A DNA stretch of 64,000 nt. It comes from Segatella copri (lineage in GTDB: Bacteria; Bacteroidota; Bacteroidia; Bacteroidales; Bacteroidaceae). Positions 1 to 7,205 of the stretch are shown one piece after another. The notes below the pieces were generated by a model. The model did not search any database, was not told where the DNA came from, and saw only the letters and a list, made by a program, of their open reading frames with translations. Every line of letters starts with the position of its first letter. The stretch's first letter is position 1. The translations under genes and the position numbers were made by a program. Location: positions 868,001 through 932,000 of the forward strand of contig NZ_CP042464.1 in NCBI RefSeq assembly GCF_015074785.1. The letters run 5' to 3'.

Positions 1-972
1 AGGTGATTTATCCCAAGAAAGGACGTTCATACTTGCATCACTGCCACCTTGGAAAACTGCGCCTTGCTCGCCCTTCTCAGCGAAGCCCTCCAAACGACCT
101 TTGATAAAGTACTTAGGCGTGCCGAAGTAGTCATTCGTATCACCCCAATTTGAAATACAGGTCTCCACTCTATCAATAGCCCATTGAACATCTTCCCACT
201 CAGCTTGGTCTTGTCTATAGTAAACGACAGGCACTTTGGTGAAGCCATGAGGTAGGGCAGAAATAAGCTTCCAACCTGCGCCATCAATATTAGTGTACTG
301 ATAGCACAATCTATCTGTATATACATCAAAATGTAGCTCAGATTTTCCAAGCTCATCATATACATAGTACTCTCGAGCGAAGCCGTCCATGATATGGAAA
401 TCGTTGAAATGAGGGTAGAGCTTATCGCCGTTTGAAGGTGAAAGCAACTGAACTCGGATTTCGCCTCGAAGCTTTCCCTCTGCGTCTGTTGGCATATACC
501 ATAACTCGGCGCACTCACATTCCTTGAAGAGGGTACGGGCAAGTCGCTTATCGAAGTACTTCATCTTGTTGTCGTGATAGCAGTGCATGATGCCGTCATA
601 TAGCTTCTGCTGCTTATCGTCCATCTTCTTTATATCAACACCATGTGCCGTAGCTTTATAGGTAACGGCATTCATAAACAAGAAACCAACAGTAAGATTT
701 GTGATTGACTTCTGAGCAGGGATAGCGATTCTTACTGGCTCAACTTTCTTATCCTTATAAATCGGTTTCTGTGTGATAGGGTCATACTGACCCGTAGGTA
801 CTTTGATTCGCTTCTTAGGACGGAAATCCTCATCAAAGATTTTATGCTTTGATGGATTCCATTGGTCTTCAAGCACAATCAGTGGTGTCTTAAAGCCTTT
901 CTTTCTTGCTGTCAATACCGAGCGGACTGTGCTCGCATCTTGTATTGATACTATCTGTTCTATTGCTCTCAT
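1..972 (-). CDS. Phage portal protein, C-terminal part cut by window edge
   Basis: The reading frame is open from an ATG at 970-972 to base 1, giving 324 residues of the N-terminal and central part. It begins MRAIEQIVSIQDASTV and contains segments such as IAIPAQKSITNLTVGFLFMN and TDRLCYQYTNIDGAGWKL that resemble SPP1 gp6-like portal proteins of Bacteroidota phages. Portals form the dodecameric ring at one capsid vertex through which the terminase pumps DNA. Its place just downstream of the terminase genes on the same strand is the usual packaging-module order. A TAnnTTTG promoter lies about 30 bases upstream. The family call rests on recognition of sequence style and context; the C-terminus is not visible. 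Confidence 0.8.
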   Translation of the reverse strand, partial: MRAIEQIVSIQDASTVRSVLTARKKGFKTPLIVLEDQWNPSKHKIFDEDFRPKKRIKVPTGQYDPITQKPIYKDKKVEPVRIAIPAQKSITNLTVGFLFMNAVTYKATAHGVDIKKMDDKQQKLYDGIMHCYHDNKMKYFDKRLARTLFKECECAELWYMPTDAEGKLRGEIRVQLLSPSNGDKLYPHFNDFHIMDGFAREYYVYDELGKSELHFDVYTDRLCYQYTNIDGAGWKLISALPHGFTKVPVVYYRQDQAEWEDVQWAIDRVETCISNWGDTNDYFGTPKYFIKGRLEGFAEKGEQGAVFQGGSDASMNVLSWDKSP

Positions 973-1000
973 ATATGAATATTTTTTGTTATAACAAGGG

Positions 1001-1058
1001 CAAAGTTAGTAATAATATGACTTATATAGGCATAAAGAAGAAACCCTGTGTAAACAAA
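1001..1058 (-). promoter_or_regulatory. Leftward phage promoter with upstream box
   Basis: On the minus strand TAACTTTG lies at 1008-1001, a perfect Bacteroidota -7 box, about 28 bases before the portal start codon. No TTG is found at the expected -33 position. A 12-base box TTTGTTTACACA lies at 1058-1047, 38 bases further upstream. The same box and spacing occur before the ParB-like gene at 8,771-8,828. This suggests activator-dependent expression of the structural genes, which is inference. Confidence 0.55.
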
Positions 1059-1068
1059 AGAAAAACGC

Positions 1069-1272
1069 CTATTTCGGCAGTCTTCCAATGTGCCAATGAT
1101 TGCACTCACTACAAAGATATACGGAGTAACCGAGTAGCCGTTTTTTCTTTATGTATCTTGCGGCTACCTTCTCATTATCAAAGGATAATTTGGCTACTCC
1201 TCTGCTATTATAGTGGGAGCGTTTACGATGATGCTCCCTTGGTTGTTTATCATATATTCGTTTCATAAGCAT
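1069..1272 (-). CDS. Small zinc-ribbon-like phage protein
   Basis: A 67-residue basic protein with a C-terminal motif YLCSECNHWHIGR, a CxxC followed by HxH spacing that could bind one zinc ion. It sits 7 bases downstream of the terminase large subunit gene on the same strand, so it is probably co-transcribed with it. Short proteins of this type are common between terminase and portal genes of Bacteroidota phages. No specific function can be given. Confidence 0.6.
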   Translation of the reverse strand: MLMKRIYDKQPREHHRKRSHYNSRGVAKLSFDNEKVAARYIKKKRLLGYSVYLCSECNHWHIGRLPK

Positions 1273-1279
1273 TTCGATT

Positions 1280-2470
1280 TTAACCCATCAGACCGAGAAT
1301 GTCGGCGGCTTGCATTCCGCTACCATAATCACCCAATAACTTCTCCATAATAACATATCGGCATGCATCGATGGCGTGATTATACATATCTATAGGCTCA
1401 TTAAGCCACTTTCCTTCCTTGTCTTGGCGATAGGTATAATTATTAAATTCCCTTCTTACATTTGTAGAGCGTTTTGTTATATGAATTGTGTATTCTTGCA
1501 TCTTCATAATACTAGCTTGAATAGAACCTGCGAACTTCTTTACAGGTTTTATATCAATACCAGCATTATAGATTTCATCAATCAGACGAGGGTCGGCACT
1601 CTCTGATATTACCTCAATATTTTTTTTATCCTCTTTCAATACCCTGATAATATCAGAAGTAAGCATTTCTGTCTGATAGCATATTTCATCTATATAGATA
1701 ATCTTTCCGTAGATATACACATCAACAATCGCCGTAGGGTCATTGGAGTAACCGAAGTCAATACCTCTGTATCGGTGTCTGTGCGCTTGTATAGGAATAT
1801 AATCATCAACAACTACATTCTTAAAAATCAAGCCCTCAACCATAGAGCGCAATCCCAAACCATAAATACGCCAAAGGCTCGGATTCTTCCATCTAAGGCT
1901 CTCAATCTCAGCGATAACCTTTGGTTCGAGAAAAGGGTTATCCTTATAGGTGGATATAAACCAATAAGTGCTTTTCTCCTCGTTTACCTGATTTATCCAA
2001 TGGTCTTCTGAGAAGGAAGGGTTATAATCAAGGATAGAGAACTCCGTGGTACGCATCTGTAGCTGCTGCCATTCGATGAAAGAAAGCTCATTCGCCTCAT
2101 TTACGAAAAGTATCTTACGCTTAGAACCACGCACCTTCTGCTCGTTATCGGTGGAGAAGAACTCAATCCAAGAGCCGTTAGGGAAAGTATAAACGAACTC
2201 CGATTTATTCATGCACTTATCATCCCACCAACCAAAGTTGAGCATTATATCCTTGAAATCACGATAGACAGTTCGTTTAATGGAAGGCATACCAGCACGA
2301 ATGATGGAAACGGTCGTTCCAGCATAGTTGAAGCAAAACATACAAAGGAACTGCACAACGCTATACGTCTTGGCACTACGACTTGAGCCTTGAAGAGAGC
2401 AAGTTGTAAACCCTGCTTCCTTTGCTGCCTTTACCCTCATGTAGTTCTTTGCTAAATATACGTGCGGCAT
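1280..2470 (-). CDS. terL: Phage terminase large subunit
   Basis: A 396-residue packaging ATPase-nuclease. The N-terminal ATPase domain has a Walker A-like loop GSSRSAKT (residues 28-35) and a Walker B-like segment ILFVNEANEL near residue 120. The C-terminal nuclease domain begins near GIDFGYSNDPTA (about residue 235), where the Asp is an expected metal ligand, and includes a late HAIDACRY motif. These features fit PBSX/Terminase_3-type large subunits. It follows the small subunit candidate by 30 bases and precedes portal, the usual order. In the family, TerL drives ATP-dependent DNA translocation into the prohead and cuts the concatemer. Length is normal and the gene looks intact. Confidence 0.9.
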   Translation of the reverse strand: MPHVYLAKNYMRVKAAKEAGFTTCSLQGSSRSAKTYSVVQFLCMFCFNYAGTTVSIIRAGMPSIKRTVYRDFKDIMLNFGWWDDKCMNKSEFVYTFPNGSWIEFFSTDNEQKVRGSKRKILFVNEANELSFIEWQQLQMRTTEFSILDYNPSFSEDHWINQVNEEKSTYWFISTYKDNPFLEPKVIAEIESLRWKNPSLWRIYGLGLRSMVEGLIFKNVVVDDYIPIQAHRHRYRGIDFGYSNDPTAIVDVYIYGKIIYIDEICYQTEMLTSDIIRVLKEDKKNIEVISESADPRLIDEIYNAGIDIKPVKKFAGSIQASIMKMQEYTIHITKRSTNVRREFNNYTYRQDKEGKWLNEPIDMYNHAIDACRYVIMEKLLGDYGSGMQAADILGLMG

Positions 2471-2500
2471 ATCTCTATTATCCTTTATTTGTCTCTTTTA

Positions 2501-3001
2501 TCATTCTGCTGTCCTGTCTGGCTCAGCGTCCTTCTTTTCCTTCTCTTTCTGTATCTCAGCGAGAATCTTCTGATACTCTTCATTATTGGTAACAACATGT
2601 ACTTGCAATGGGTCTTGCTTAATCTGCTCACCCTTGCTTGTAAGGTCAATGCGCTGAATCTTTCCGTAAGCTCTATCAATAACTCTTTCGAGCACATCAA
2701 GTCCTTTCTTGTCAAGTATTCCCTTGGCAATAATGCGTTGCATCATCGGGCGTGACTTATCAGCCAACACCGCCTTCAATTCGTCTTCGGGCAGCGTAGC
2801 GATATACAGAAAAGACTCTGCGATAATCTGAGAGGAAGGCACTTCATAGCCCTTCTCCTTCATTTCCTCGATGAATAATGACATCGTCTTAGGCTTTGGT
2901 GGTCTGCCCTTGGGGTTGCCAACTCCACCTTTTTTAAACTTACCTTTTTCAAGGTTTGCAAGCTGTTTTTTACGCTTGCTTTCATCTCTTGATAATGGCA
3001 T
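2501..3001 (-). CDS. terS: DUF5681-like protein, probable terminase small subunit
   Basis: A 166-residue highly charged protein. Residues 24-40 carry GVGNPKGRPPKPKT, the glycine/proline/arginine signature of DUF5681-type proteins found next to phage terminases. The rest is predicted mainly helical with a very basic start (SKRKKQLANLEKGKFKKGG). The position immediately upstream of terL, with the same orientation, supports a DNA-recognition small subunit role. The sequence alone does not show the DNA-binding fold, so the terS name is a contextual inference. The region encoding its C-terminus also reads open in another frame (2,485-2,730), which I treat as a shadow. Confidence 0.6.
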   Translation of the reverse strand: MPLSRDESKRKKQLANLEKGKFKKGGVGNPKGRPPKPKTMSLFIEEMKEKGYEVPSSQIIAESFLYIATLPEDELKAVLADKSRPMMQRIIAKGILDKKGLDVLERVIDRAYGKIQRIDLTSKGEQIKQDPLQVHVVTNNEEYQKILAEIQKEKEKKDAEPDRTAE

Positions 3002-3042
3002 ATTAATAACTTTTATTCCTAATTTATTCCCAACAATAGCTT

Positions 3043-3330
3043 TTATTTAAGAAAAGCACCTTTATTTTCTTCTTCCTCTGCTGCCATATCTCGGCACATT
3101 TTCAGCACATCGAAATACTCTCCGAGATTGTTGTTATAGAGCAATTTTGCTATCTGCTGAACAAAAACAGCCTTACGCCCATCTTGCTGTAGCTTCACCA
3201 CTTCGCAAGCTGGCATCATCAAAAACTGCTCCATGATTTCAACCTTTTCCTTAGAGGAAAGAAGCTTCTTGGTAGGAAGCAGAAAACCCACTTCCTCCAA
3301 GATTTGTGTTTTGACTGACTTAACCTTCAT
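3043..3330 (-). CDS. Hypothetical phage protein (95 aa)
   Basis: I chose the ATG at 3,330, giving MKVKSVKTQILEEVGFLLP; an upstream ATG at 3,342 is possible but overlaps folE more. The protein is mostly helical and mixed-charge with no motif I recognise. It overlaps the 3' end of folE by 11 bases, so the two are translationally linked. A role in packaging or modification cannot be separated from context. Confidence 0.55.
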   Translation of the reverse strand: MKVKSVKTQILEEVGFLLPTKKLLSSKEKVEIMEQFLMMPACEVVKLQQDGRKAVFVQQIAKLLYNNNLGEYFDVLKMCRDMAAEEEENKGAFLK

Positions 3331-3922
3331 ACTTATCACCATTTACGAGGTTCATAAACTCAGCCCTCACTTGTGGGTCATCTTTGAAAGCACCTTCAAG
3401 GTAAGAAGAGGTCATAATGCCCTTCTTCTTTGCGCCTCTGAACTCTTTGCAAGAATGATGACCCTTCATCACGAGAGCAATACCAAGTGGTGGGTATTCG
3501 CTACCGAGAGCCGCTTTCAGCATATCTACGATGTCGTGTACCAATCGCTCCTGTATCTGTAAGCGAGCGGAGCAGTAATCAACTACACGACCAATCTTAG
3601 AGATACCGAGAATCTTTCCCTTTGGGTTCGGAATATATGCGAACCAATACTTGCCCCAAAACCAAACACAATGATGCTCGCAGTTTGAATGGAAATCACC
3701 TTGGTCGATAACCATGTTATCATAGACGATACCATCCTTGCCATTATCAAAAGTAGTAATCTTTGGCTTCTGTGATGGGTCGTAGCCTCTGAATATTTCT
3801 TTCCACATTCTAATAATGCGGTCGGGCGTACCCTCTAAGCCCTTGCGGTTAGGGTCTTCACCGATATACTCCAAGAGTTCTTTGATATGCTTTTCTGCTG
3901 TTTCTTTTGTAATCTTAGCCAT
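3320..3922 (-). CDS. folE: GTP cyclohydrolase I
   Basis: A 200-residue protein starting MAKITKETAEKHIKELLEYI at an ATG two bases before the upstream stop. It carries the metal-binding segment NCEHHC (Cys81, His83, His84), the RLQIQERL segment, and a second metal Cys (about residue 158) in GHHSCKEFRGAKK. These match GTP cyclohydrolase I, which converts GTP to 7,8-dihydroneopterin triphosphate. Here it sits with queE, queD and queC, so its product probably feeds 7-deazaguanine (preQ0) synthesis, not folate synthesis. All key metal ligands are present. Phages with deazaguanine DNA often carry their own folE, which agrees with this setting. Confidence 0.9.
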   Translation of the reverse strand: MAKITKETAEKHIKELLEYIGEDPNRKGLEGTPDRIIRMWKEIFRGYDPSQKPKITTFDNGKDGIVYDNMVIDQGDFHSNCEHHCVWFWGKYWFAYIPNPKGKILGISKIGRVVDYCSARLQIQERLVHDIVDMLKAALGSEYPPLGIALVMKGHHSCKEFRGAKKKGIMTSSYLEGAFKDDPQVRAEFMNLVNGDKYEG

Positions 3923-3923
3923 A

Positions 3924-4139
3924 TTATTTACCTTTCCAAAATTCTTTATAATCTTGTTTCTCCTCCTCATTAGGCTCATATACCTCATAAGAAGTACCGC
4001 ATTGCATACAATGATAGTAATCCACTACGGAATCATCATCCTCGCTGCGGTCACCTGATGAATCCCAACAAAGTTTCCCACCACAATAAAAGCAGATAGG
4101 ACGATACTTTGTCGGGGTTTTCTTTTTATTCTTGCTCAT
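3924..4139 (-). CDS. Small zinc-ribbon protein in the deazaguanine operon
   Basis: 71 residues with a basic N-terminus (MSKNKKKTPTKY) and two CxxC pairs: CFYC near residue 17 and CMQC near residue 46, separated by an acidic stretch. This is a treble-clef or zinc-ribbon layout. It lies two bases upstream of folE and 12 bases downstream of queE, in the same operon. It may be a structural or nucleic-acid-binding accessory protein; no specific function is recognised. Confidence 0.65.
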   Translation of the reverse strand: MSKNKKKTPTKYRPICFYCGGKLCWDSSGDRSEDDDSVVDYYHCMQCGTSYEVYEPNEEEKQDYKEFWKGK

Positions 4140-4151
4140 AGGCGAAATGAT

Positions 4152-4742
4152 TTATTTCACGTTGAGAATCTTCTGCTGCTGTAAGGAAAGCCGCCATTTA
4201 GGGTTAGCCTCTACGAAAGCAACTGTCTGTTTCAGAATCTCAGCATTCTTCTTCGCATCGCCTGTATCACAAGGCTGAACGTAGTAGTAATCTGCATCAA
4301 TACCACAATCGGTAATCTCGTGCTCACCATCAAAGACAACCTTCACCTCAGTAGCAATCTTTATGATAGGTTCTGCGCCCTTAACGAATAAGCACTTAGG
4401 AGAACACGTAACCCAGTTGATACCACCTGGAATCTTGTGCGTTCCGTTGGTCTCCACAGCAATATAGTAGCCCCAATTTTGGAGAAGGGTAGTAAGCTCC
4501 TCATCCACTTGCAATGTAGGCTCACCGCCCGTAAAGACAACGAACTTGCAATCAGGTGAGAGCAACTGAATCTTATTCAGAATATCAATAGCCCCCATTT
4601 CCTCATACTTCTTAAAATCAGTATCACAGAAAGGACACTTTAAATTACAACCCGAGAAGCGGACGAAGATAGCCGCTCTGCCTGCATGTCTTCCCTCACC
4701 TTGGATAGAGTAGAAGATTTCGTTTACTTTATACTTAGCCAT
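4152..4742 (-). CDS. queE: 7-carboxy-7-deazaguanine synthase (radical SAM)
   Basis: A 196-residue radical SAM enzyme. The N-terminus has YSIQGEG and the cluster motif CNLKCPFC (Cys32, Cys36, Cys39), the CX3CX2C that binds the 4Fe-4S cluster, followed by GGEPTLQ, the SAM-binding glycine segment. In the known pathway QueE turns 6-carboxy-tetrahydropterin into 7-carboxy-7-deazaguanine. Its start codon ATGGC overlaps the stop of queD at 4,742 by one base, so the two are tightly coupled. Length and motifs are complete. Confidence 0.93.
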   Translation of the reverse strand: MAKYKVNEIFYSIQGEGRHAGRAAIFVRFSGCNLKCPFCDTDFKKYEEMGAIDILNKIQLLSPDCKFVVFTGGEPTLQVDEELTTLLQNWGYYIAVETNGTHKIPGGINWVTCSPKCLFVKGAEPIIKIATEVKVVFDGEHEITDCGIDADYYYVQPCDTGDAKKNAEILKQTVAFVEANPKWRLSLQQQKILNVK

Positions 4743-5101
4743 TAGAGAGCCTCCTTTCCGTCAATCTTATCATCGTCACAATAAACGGCGATATTGCCTT
4801 CACTTTCCTGTACCTGTGCCTTGTAGCACTCTTGGAACTGAGCAACAATCCATTTGGCGATATTCTCAGCAGTAGGATTGAAAAACAAAAGCTCGTTGAG
4901 GTTGCCGTGGTCGAGGTAGTCGTGAATCTTCTGCTTAATATGCTTGAAGTCCATCACCATACCATCCTTGTTCAGCTTTTCAGCCTTGCAGTAGACAGTA
5001 ATAATCCAATTATGCCCATGAAGGTTGGCACACTTGCTTTCATAAGAGAGATTCAGCTTATGACAAGCGGCAATCTCCATTCTTTTTGAAACGTAATACA
5101 T
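4742..5101 (-). CDS. queD: 6-carboxy-5,6,7,8-tetrahydropterin synthase
   Basis: A 119-residue 6-pyruvoyl-tetrahydropterin synthase-like protein. Zinc ligands are His14 (AACHKL), His28 and His30 (LHGHNW), the catalytic Cys is probably Cys24, and downstream MVMDFKHIK, LDHGNLNE and PTAENIAKW match family motifs. It converts dihydroneopterin triphosphate to 6-carboxytetrahydropterin, the second step to preQ0. It is the first gene after a 147-base gap from the nuclease gene, in a leftward operon. The enzyme looks intact. A biopterin role is unlikely given the neighbours. Confidence 0.92.
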   Translation of the reverse strand: MYYVSKRMEIAACHKLNLSYESKCANLHGHNWIITVYCKAEKLNKDGMVMDFKHIKQKIHDYLDHGNLNELLFFNPTAENIAKWIVAQFQECYKAQVQESEGNIAVYCDDDKIDGKEAL

Positions 5102-5115
5102 AATTTTTCTTCCTT

Positions 5116-5202
5116 TTATTTTGTTATTTCAATTTTTATTCTTAATTTTGCGACCGAGAGGAATAAATCGGGTGGGTCAGTACACTGGCTGCTCGATTTC
5201 AT
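5116..5202 (-). CDS. Possible 28-residue leader or mini-protein
   Basis: In the gap between the nuclease gene and queD a minus-strand ATG at 5,202 opens a frame of 28 codons starting MKSSSQCTDPPDLF and ending TAA at 5,116, 14 bases before queD. It lacks a clear ribosome site and resembles no family I know. It may be a real micro-gene, a leader peptide or chance. Confidence 0.2.
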   Translation of the reverse strand: MKSSSQCTDPPDLFLSVAKLRIKIEITK

Positions 5203-5217
5203 GCTTATTCTTCAAAG

Positions 5218-5240
5218 GCAAAGAGGTGTACCTGCTTTGC
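5218..5240 (-). other. Intercistronic hairpin before queD
   Basis: GCAAAG and CTTTGC pair around an AGGT/ACCT inner stem with a one-base bulge. There is no T-run, so it looks more like an mRNA processing or stability element between the nuclease gene and queD than a terminator. Confidence 0.4.
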
Positions 5241-5248
5241 TGTTTTTA

Positions 5249-5788
5249 TCAAAGCTTATGGCGATGAACATTGCCTGATAAGCCAACAACAATAACTTCT
5301 TTTAAGTTACCTCTTTCATTTCCTTTTGCATGAGTGAGATACATAGAAATTTGGTCTTTGACATATTCCTTTGTCATAGCCTTGTTATTCTGTATGAGGA
5401 TAGCAACCTCTGCCCCTTGCTTTGCAGCACTCTTCAACGCATTCTCTACCTTATAGGCACTCGCCGAGTTGATGGTTTTCATATCCATCACGGCGTGCTC
5501 TTTGAAGCCATCAGTTTTCTTCGCTCCCGTTATATACGACATTTCGCTCATTAAATATATACGATAACCCTTCTTTGCAAGAACTTCTGCGGCATACATT
5601 TCCTTATTGGTGTTCGGGTCAGCAATTTCATTATGATGTTTATGTACCACATAGTAACCGCCGCTCTTATCGAAGTAGCTATCTTTATAGTTGCCCGTAG
5701 AGACGATGGCTTGAAATTCTGATTCTCTCTTAGCCATCGTCTTAGGATTACCCGAATAGTTTCGTGTACCTCCACTTGCCTTACTCAT
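5249..5788 (-). CDS. PD-(D/E)XK nuclease-like protein resembling CdiA C-terminal tRNase toxins
   Basis: The ATG at 5,788 gives 179 residues and overlaps the queC stop by 8 bases (ATGAGTAA); the frame is open further upstream but only as a shadow of queC. The N-terminal 45 residues are polar. The core has an E-rich helix NKEMYAAEVLAKKGY (Glu63, Glu68), then KKTDGF (Asp93) and AVMDMKT (Asp102, Lys104). This order of E, D, DxK, with a preceding HKHHNE, is that of the PD-(D/E)XK nuclease fold as used by CdiA-type tRNase toxin domains. In other phages a similar domain is attached to minor head proteins; here it stands alone inside a nucleotide-modification operon. Substrate (host DNA, tRNA or unmodified DNA) cannot be read from sequence. 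Confidence 0.55.
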   Translation of the reverse strand: MSKASGGTRNYSGNPKTMAKRESEFQAIVSTGNYKDSYFDKSGGYYVVHKHHNEIADPNTNKEMYAAEVLAKKGYRIYLMSEMSYITGAKKTDGFKEHAVMDMKTINSASAYKVENALKSAAKQGAEVAILIQNNKAMTKEYVKDQISMYLTHAKGNERGNLKEVIVVGLSGNVHRHKL

Positions 5789-6437
5789 CCTCGTATTCAG
5801 TTGGGTCAGAGATACCAGCATCACGGAGAGCTTCCTTGCGTTCCATACAAGTTCCACACTTACCGCAATGCTTCTCACCACCCTTGTAGCAGCTCCAAGT
5901 TTCAGCGTAGTTGATACCAAGCTTCTTGCCGTGGCGAGCAACATCTGTCTTCGTAATATTGGTATAAGGAGCATCAATGGTAATACCCTCGTAAGTACCA
6001 TTCTTCATTGCCTCTGACATGGCATCAATGAAGCCCTTGCGGCAGTCTGGATAGATAGCATGGTCGCCGAAATGGTTAGCAATAAGCACCTTCTTCAATC
6101 CATTACTCTCAGCAATGCCGCAAGCGATAGAGAGCATAATGCCGTTACGGAAAGGAACTACGGTTGATTTCATATTCTCATCATCGTAATTACCTTCTGG
6201 GATAGCTTCTGCGCCCTCAAGGAGAGACGACTTAAAGTAGTCGTGGATAAAGCCAAGTGAAATAACAATATGCTTGATACCAAGTCGCTCACAATGCAAC
6301 TTAGCAAAAGGAATCTCCTTCTGATTGTGGTTAGAGCCATAATCAAAAGATACTGCGAGAGCGATACTCTCTTTCTTCTCATGCAGGAGAGTTACCGAGT
6401 CCATACCTCCTGATACAATAATCAATGAATCTTTCAT
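5781..6437 (-). CDS. queC: 7-cyano-7-deazaguanine (preQ0) synthase
   Basis: A 218-residue PP-loop ATPase. The PP-loop motif SGGMDS lies at residues 9-14, and four C-terminal cysteines (Cys183, Cys191, Cys194, Cys197, in HCGKCGTC) form the expected zinc site. QueC converts 7-carboxy-7-deazaguanine to preQ0 with ATP and ammonia. It lies three bases after the first transglycosylase gene and overlaps the nuclease gene. No QueF reductase gene is seen nearby, so the likely end product is preQ0 and not preQ1. Confidence 0.93.
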   Translation of the reverse strand: MKDSLIIVSGGMDSVTLLHEKKESIALAVSFDYGSNHNQKEIPFAKLHCERLGIKHIVISLGFIHDYFKSSLLEGAEAIPEGNYDDENMKSTVVPFRNGIMLSIACGIAESNGLKKVLIANHFGDHAIYPDCRKGFIDAMSEAMKNGTYEGITIDAPYTNITKTDVARHGKKLGINYAETWSCYKGGEKHCGKCGTCMERKEALRDAGISDPTEYEDE

Positions 6438-6440
6438 AAT

Positions 6441-7205
6441 CTATAAATTTTTATCAGCGTAATGCTGGAATTTTAACCATTCTTTAAAGTTATATAAAGT
6501 AAGAGCTTCTTTATCTCTCACCATCTTGTATTTAACTCCCTTATCTCTAAATGATAAACGTTTTATGCTACCATTTTCAAATTTAGAAGCTTCTCCAAAT
6601 CGCCCCCCTACAGTCCATGTTGTGGAATCAATAGAATCGAATCTATATTTTTGTAGATTATCAACTCTTGTATATCCCAACCCATGAACCTTACATCCAT
6701 TCTTATGAGCCATCCCTATCATGTAAGGAAATAATGCCTCAAATTTAGATATGGGCATTTCTTTTGCTGCTATCCCACCAATGGCAATATAAGGATATTC
6801 TTTTATCATTTGTAGATAATACTCTTTTCCTCTCCCTATATGCCAAACAGGTATTGGCTTGCGATGAGTTTTATCTTCAATTCGCTGCCGTAACATTTCT
6901 ACATATTTGAGACCTTTAATCTTATCAATATCCAACTCAAAGAATAGTCTTATATCGTTTTCTATGATAAAATCGCAATATCTATCAACATAGCTGAGCC
7001 AATCTATATTTCCGTGCTTTGCGGCATTACTCATAAATGTGAATGCTCCACTATCCAAGAGAAATGATGCAAACTTTGGAATCAACGGTTTCTGCCAATC
7101 TCTTACGGAATAGAATGATTCAAGAGCAAATACCTCGTTTGCTTTAATATCTCCATTTAAGAGATAAGGCTTTACTCCCGATATGCCACTAAGATAAACC
7201 TTCAT
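6441..7205 (-). CDS. dpdA: DpdA-like DNA-guanine transglycosylase, paralogue A
   Basis: I start it at the ATG at 7,205, overlapping the upstream paralogue stop as ATGA; this gives 254 residues beginning MKVYLSGISG. Motifs follow the tRNA-guanine transglycosylase pattern: FLLDSGAFTFMS (Asp51) corresponds to DSGG(Y/F)Q, YIAIGGIAAKE to the substrate-recognition IGG loop, KVHGLGYT to the next strand, and FDSIDSTTW (Asp190, Asp193) to the nucleophile region FDCVLPTR. The CxCxxC zinc site of tRNA enzymes is absent, as in short phage DpdA proteins. Together with folE and queC/D/E this implies exchange of guanine in DNA for preQ0. Whether DNA or RNA is the target is an inference. Confidence 0.8.
   Translation of the reverse strand: MKVYLSGISGVKPYLLNGDIKANEVFALESFYSVRDWQKPLIPKFASFLLDSGAFTFMSNAAKHGNIDWLSYVDRYCDFIIENDIRLFFELDIDKIKGLKYVEMLRQRIEDKTHRKPIPVWHIGRGKEYYLQMIKEYPYIAIGGIAAKEMPISKFEALFPYMIGMAHKNGCKVHGLGYTRVDNLQKYRFDSIDSTTWTVGGRFGEASKFENGSIKRLSFRDKGVKYKMVRDKEALTLYNFKEWLKFQHYADKNL

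Noticed and set aside
27..542. 171-codon frame at the left edge, minus strand
   Set aside because: Shadow of the portal frame, which is open over the same stretch and continues to an ATG at 972.
5102..5248. preQ1 riboswitch upstream of queD
   Set aside because: The region does not show the C-rich loop and A-rich tail pattern of preQ1 classes; only a bulged hairpin is visible.
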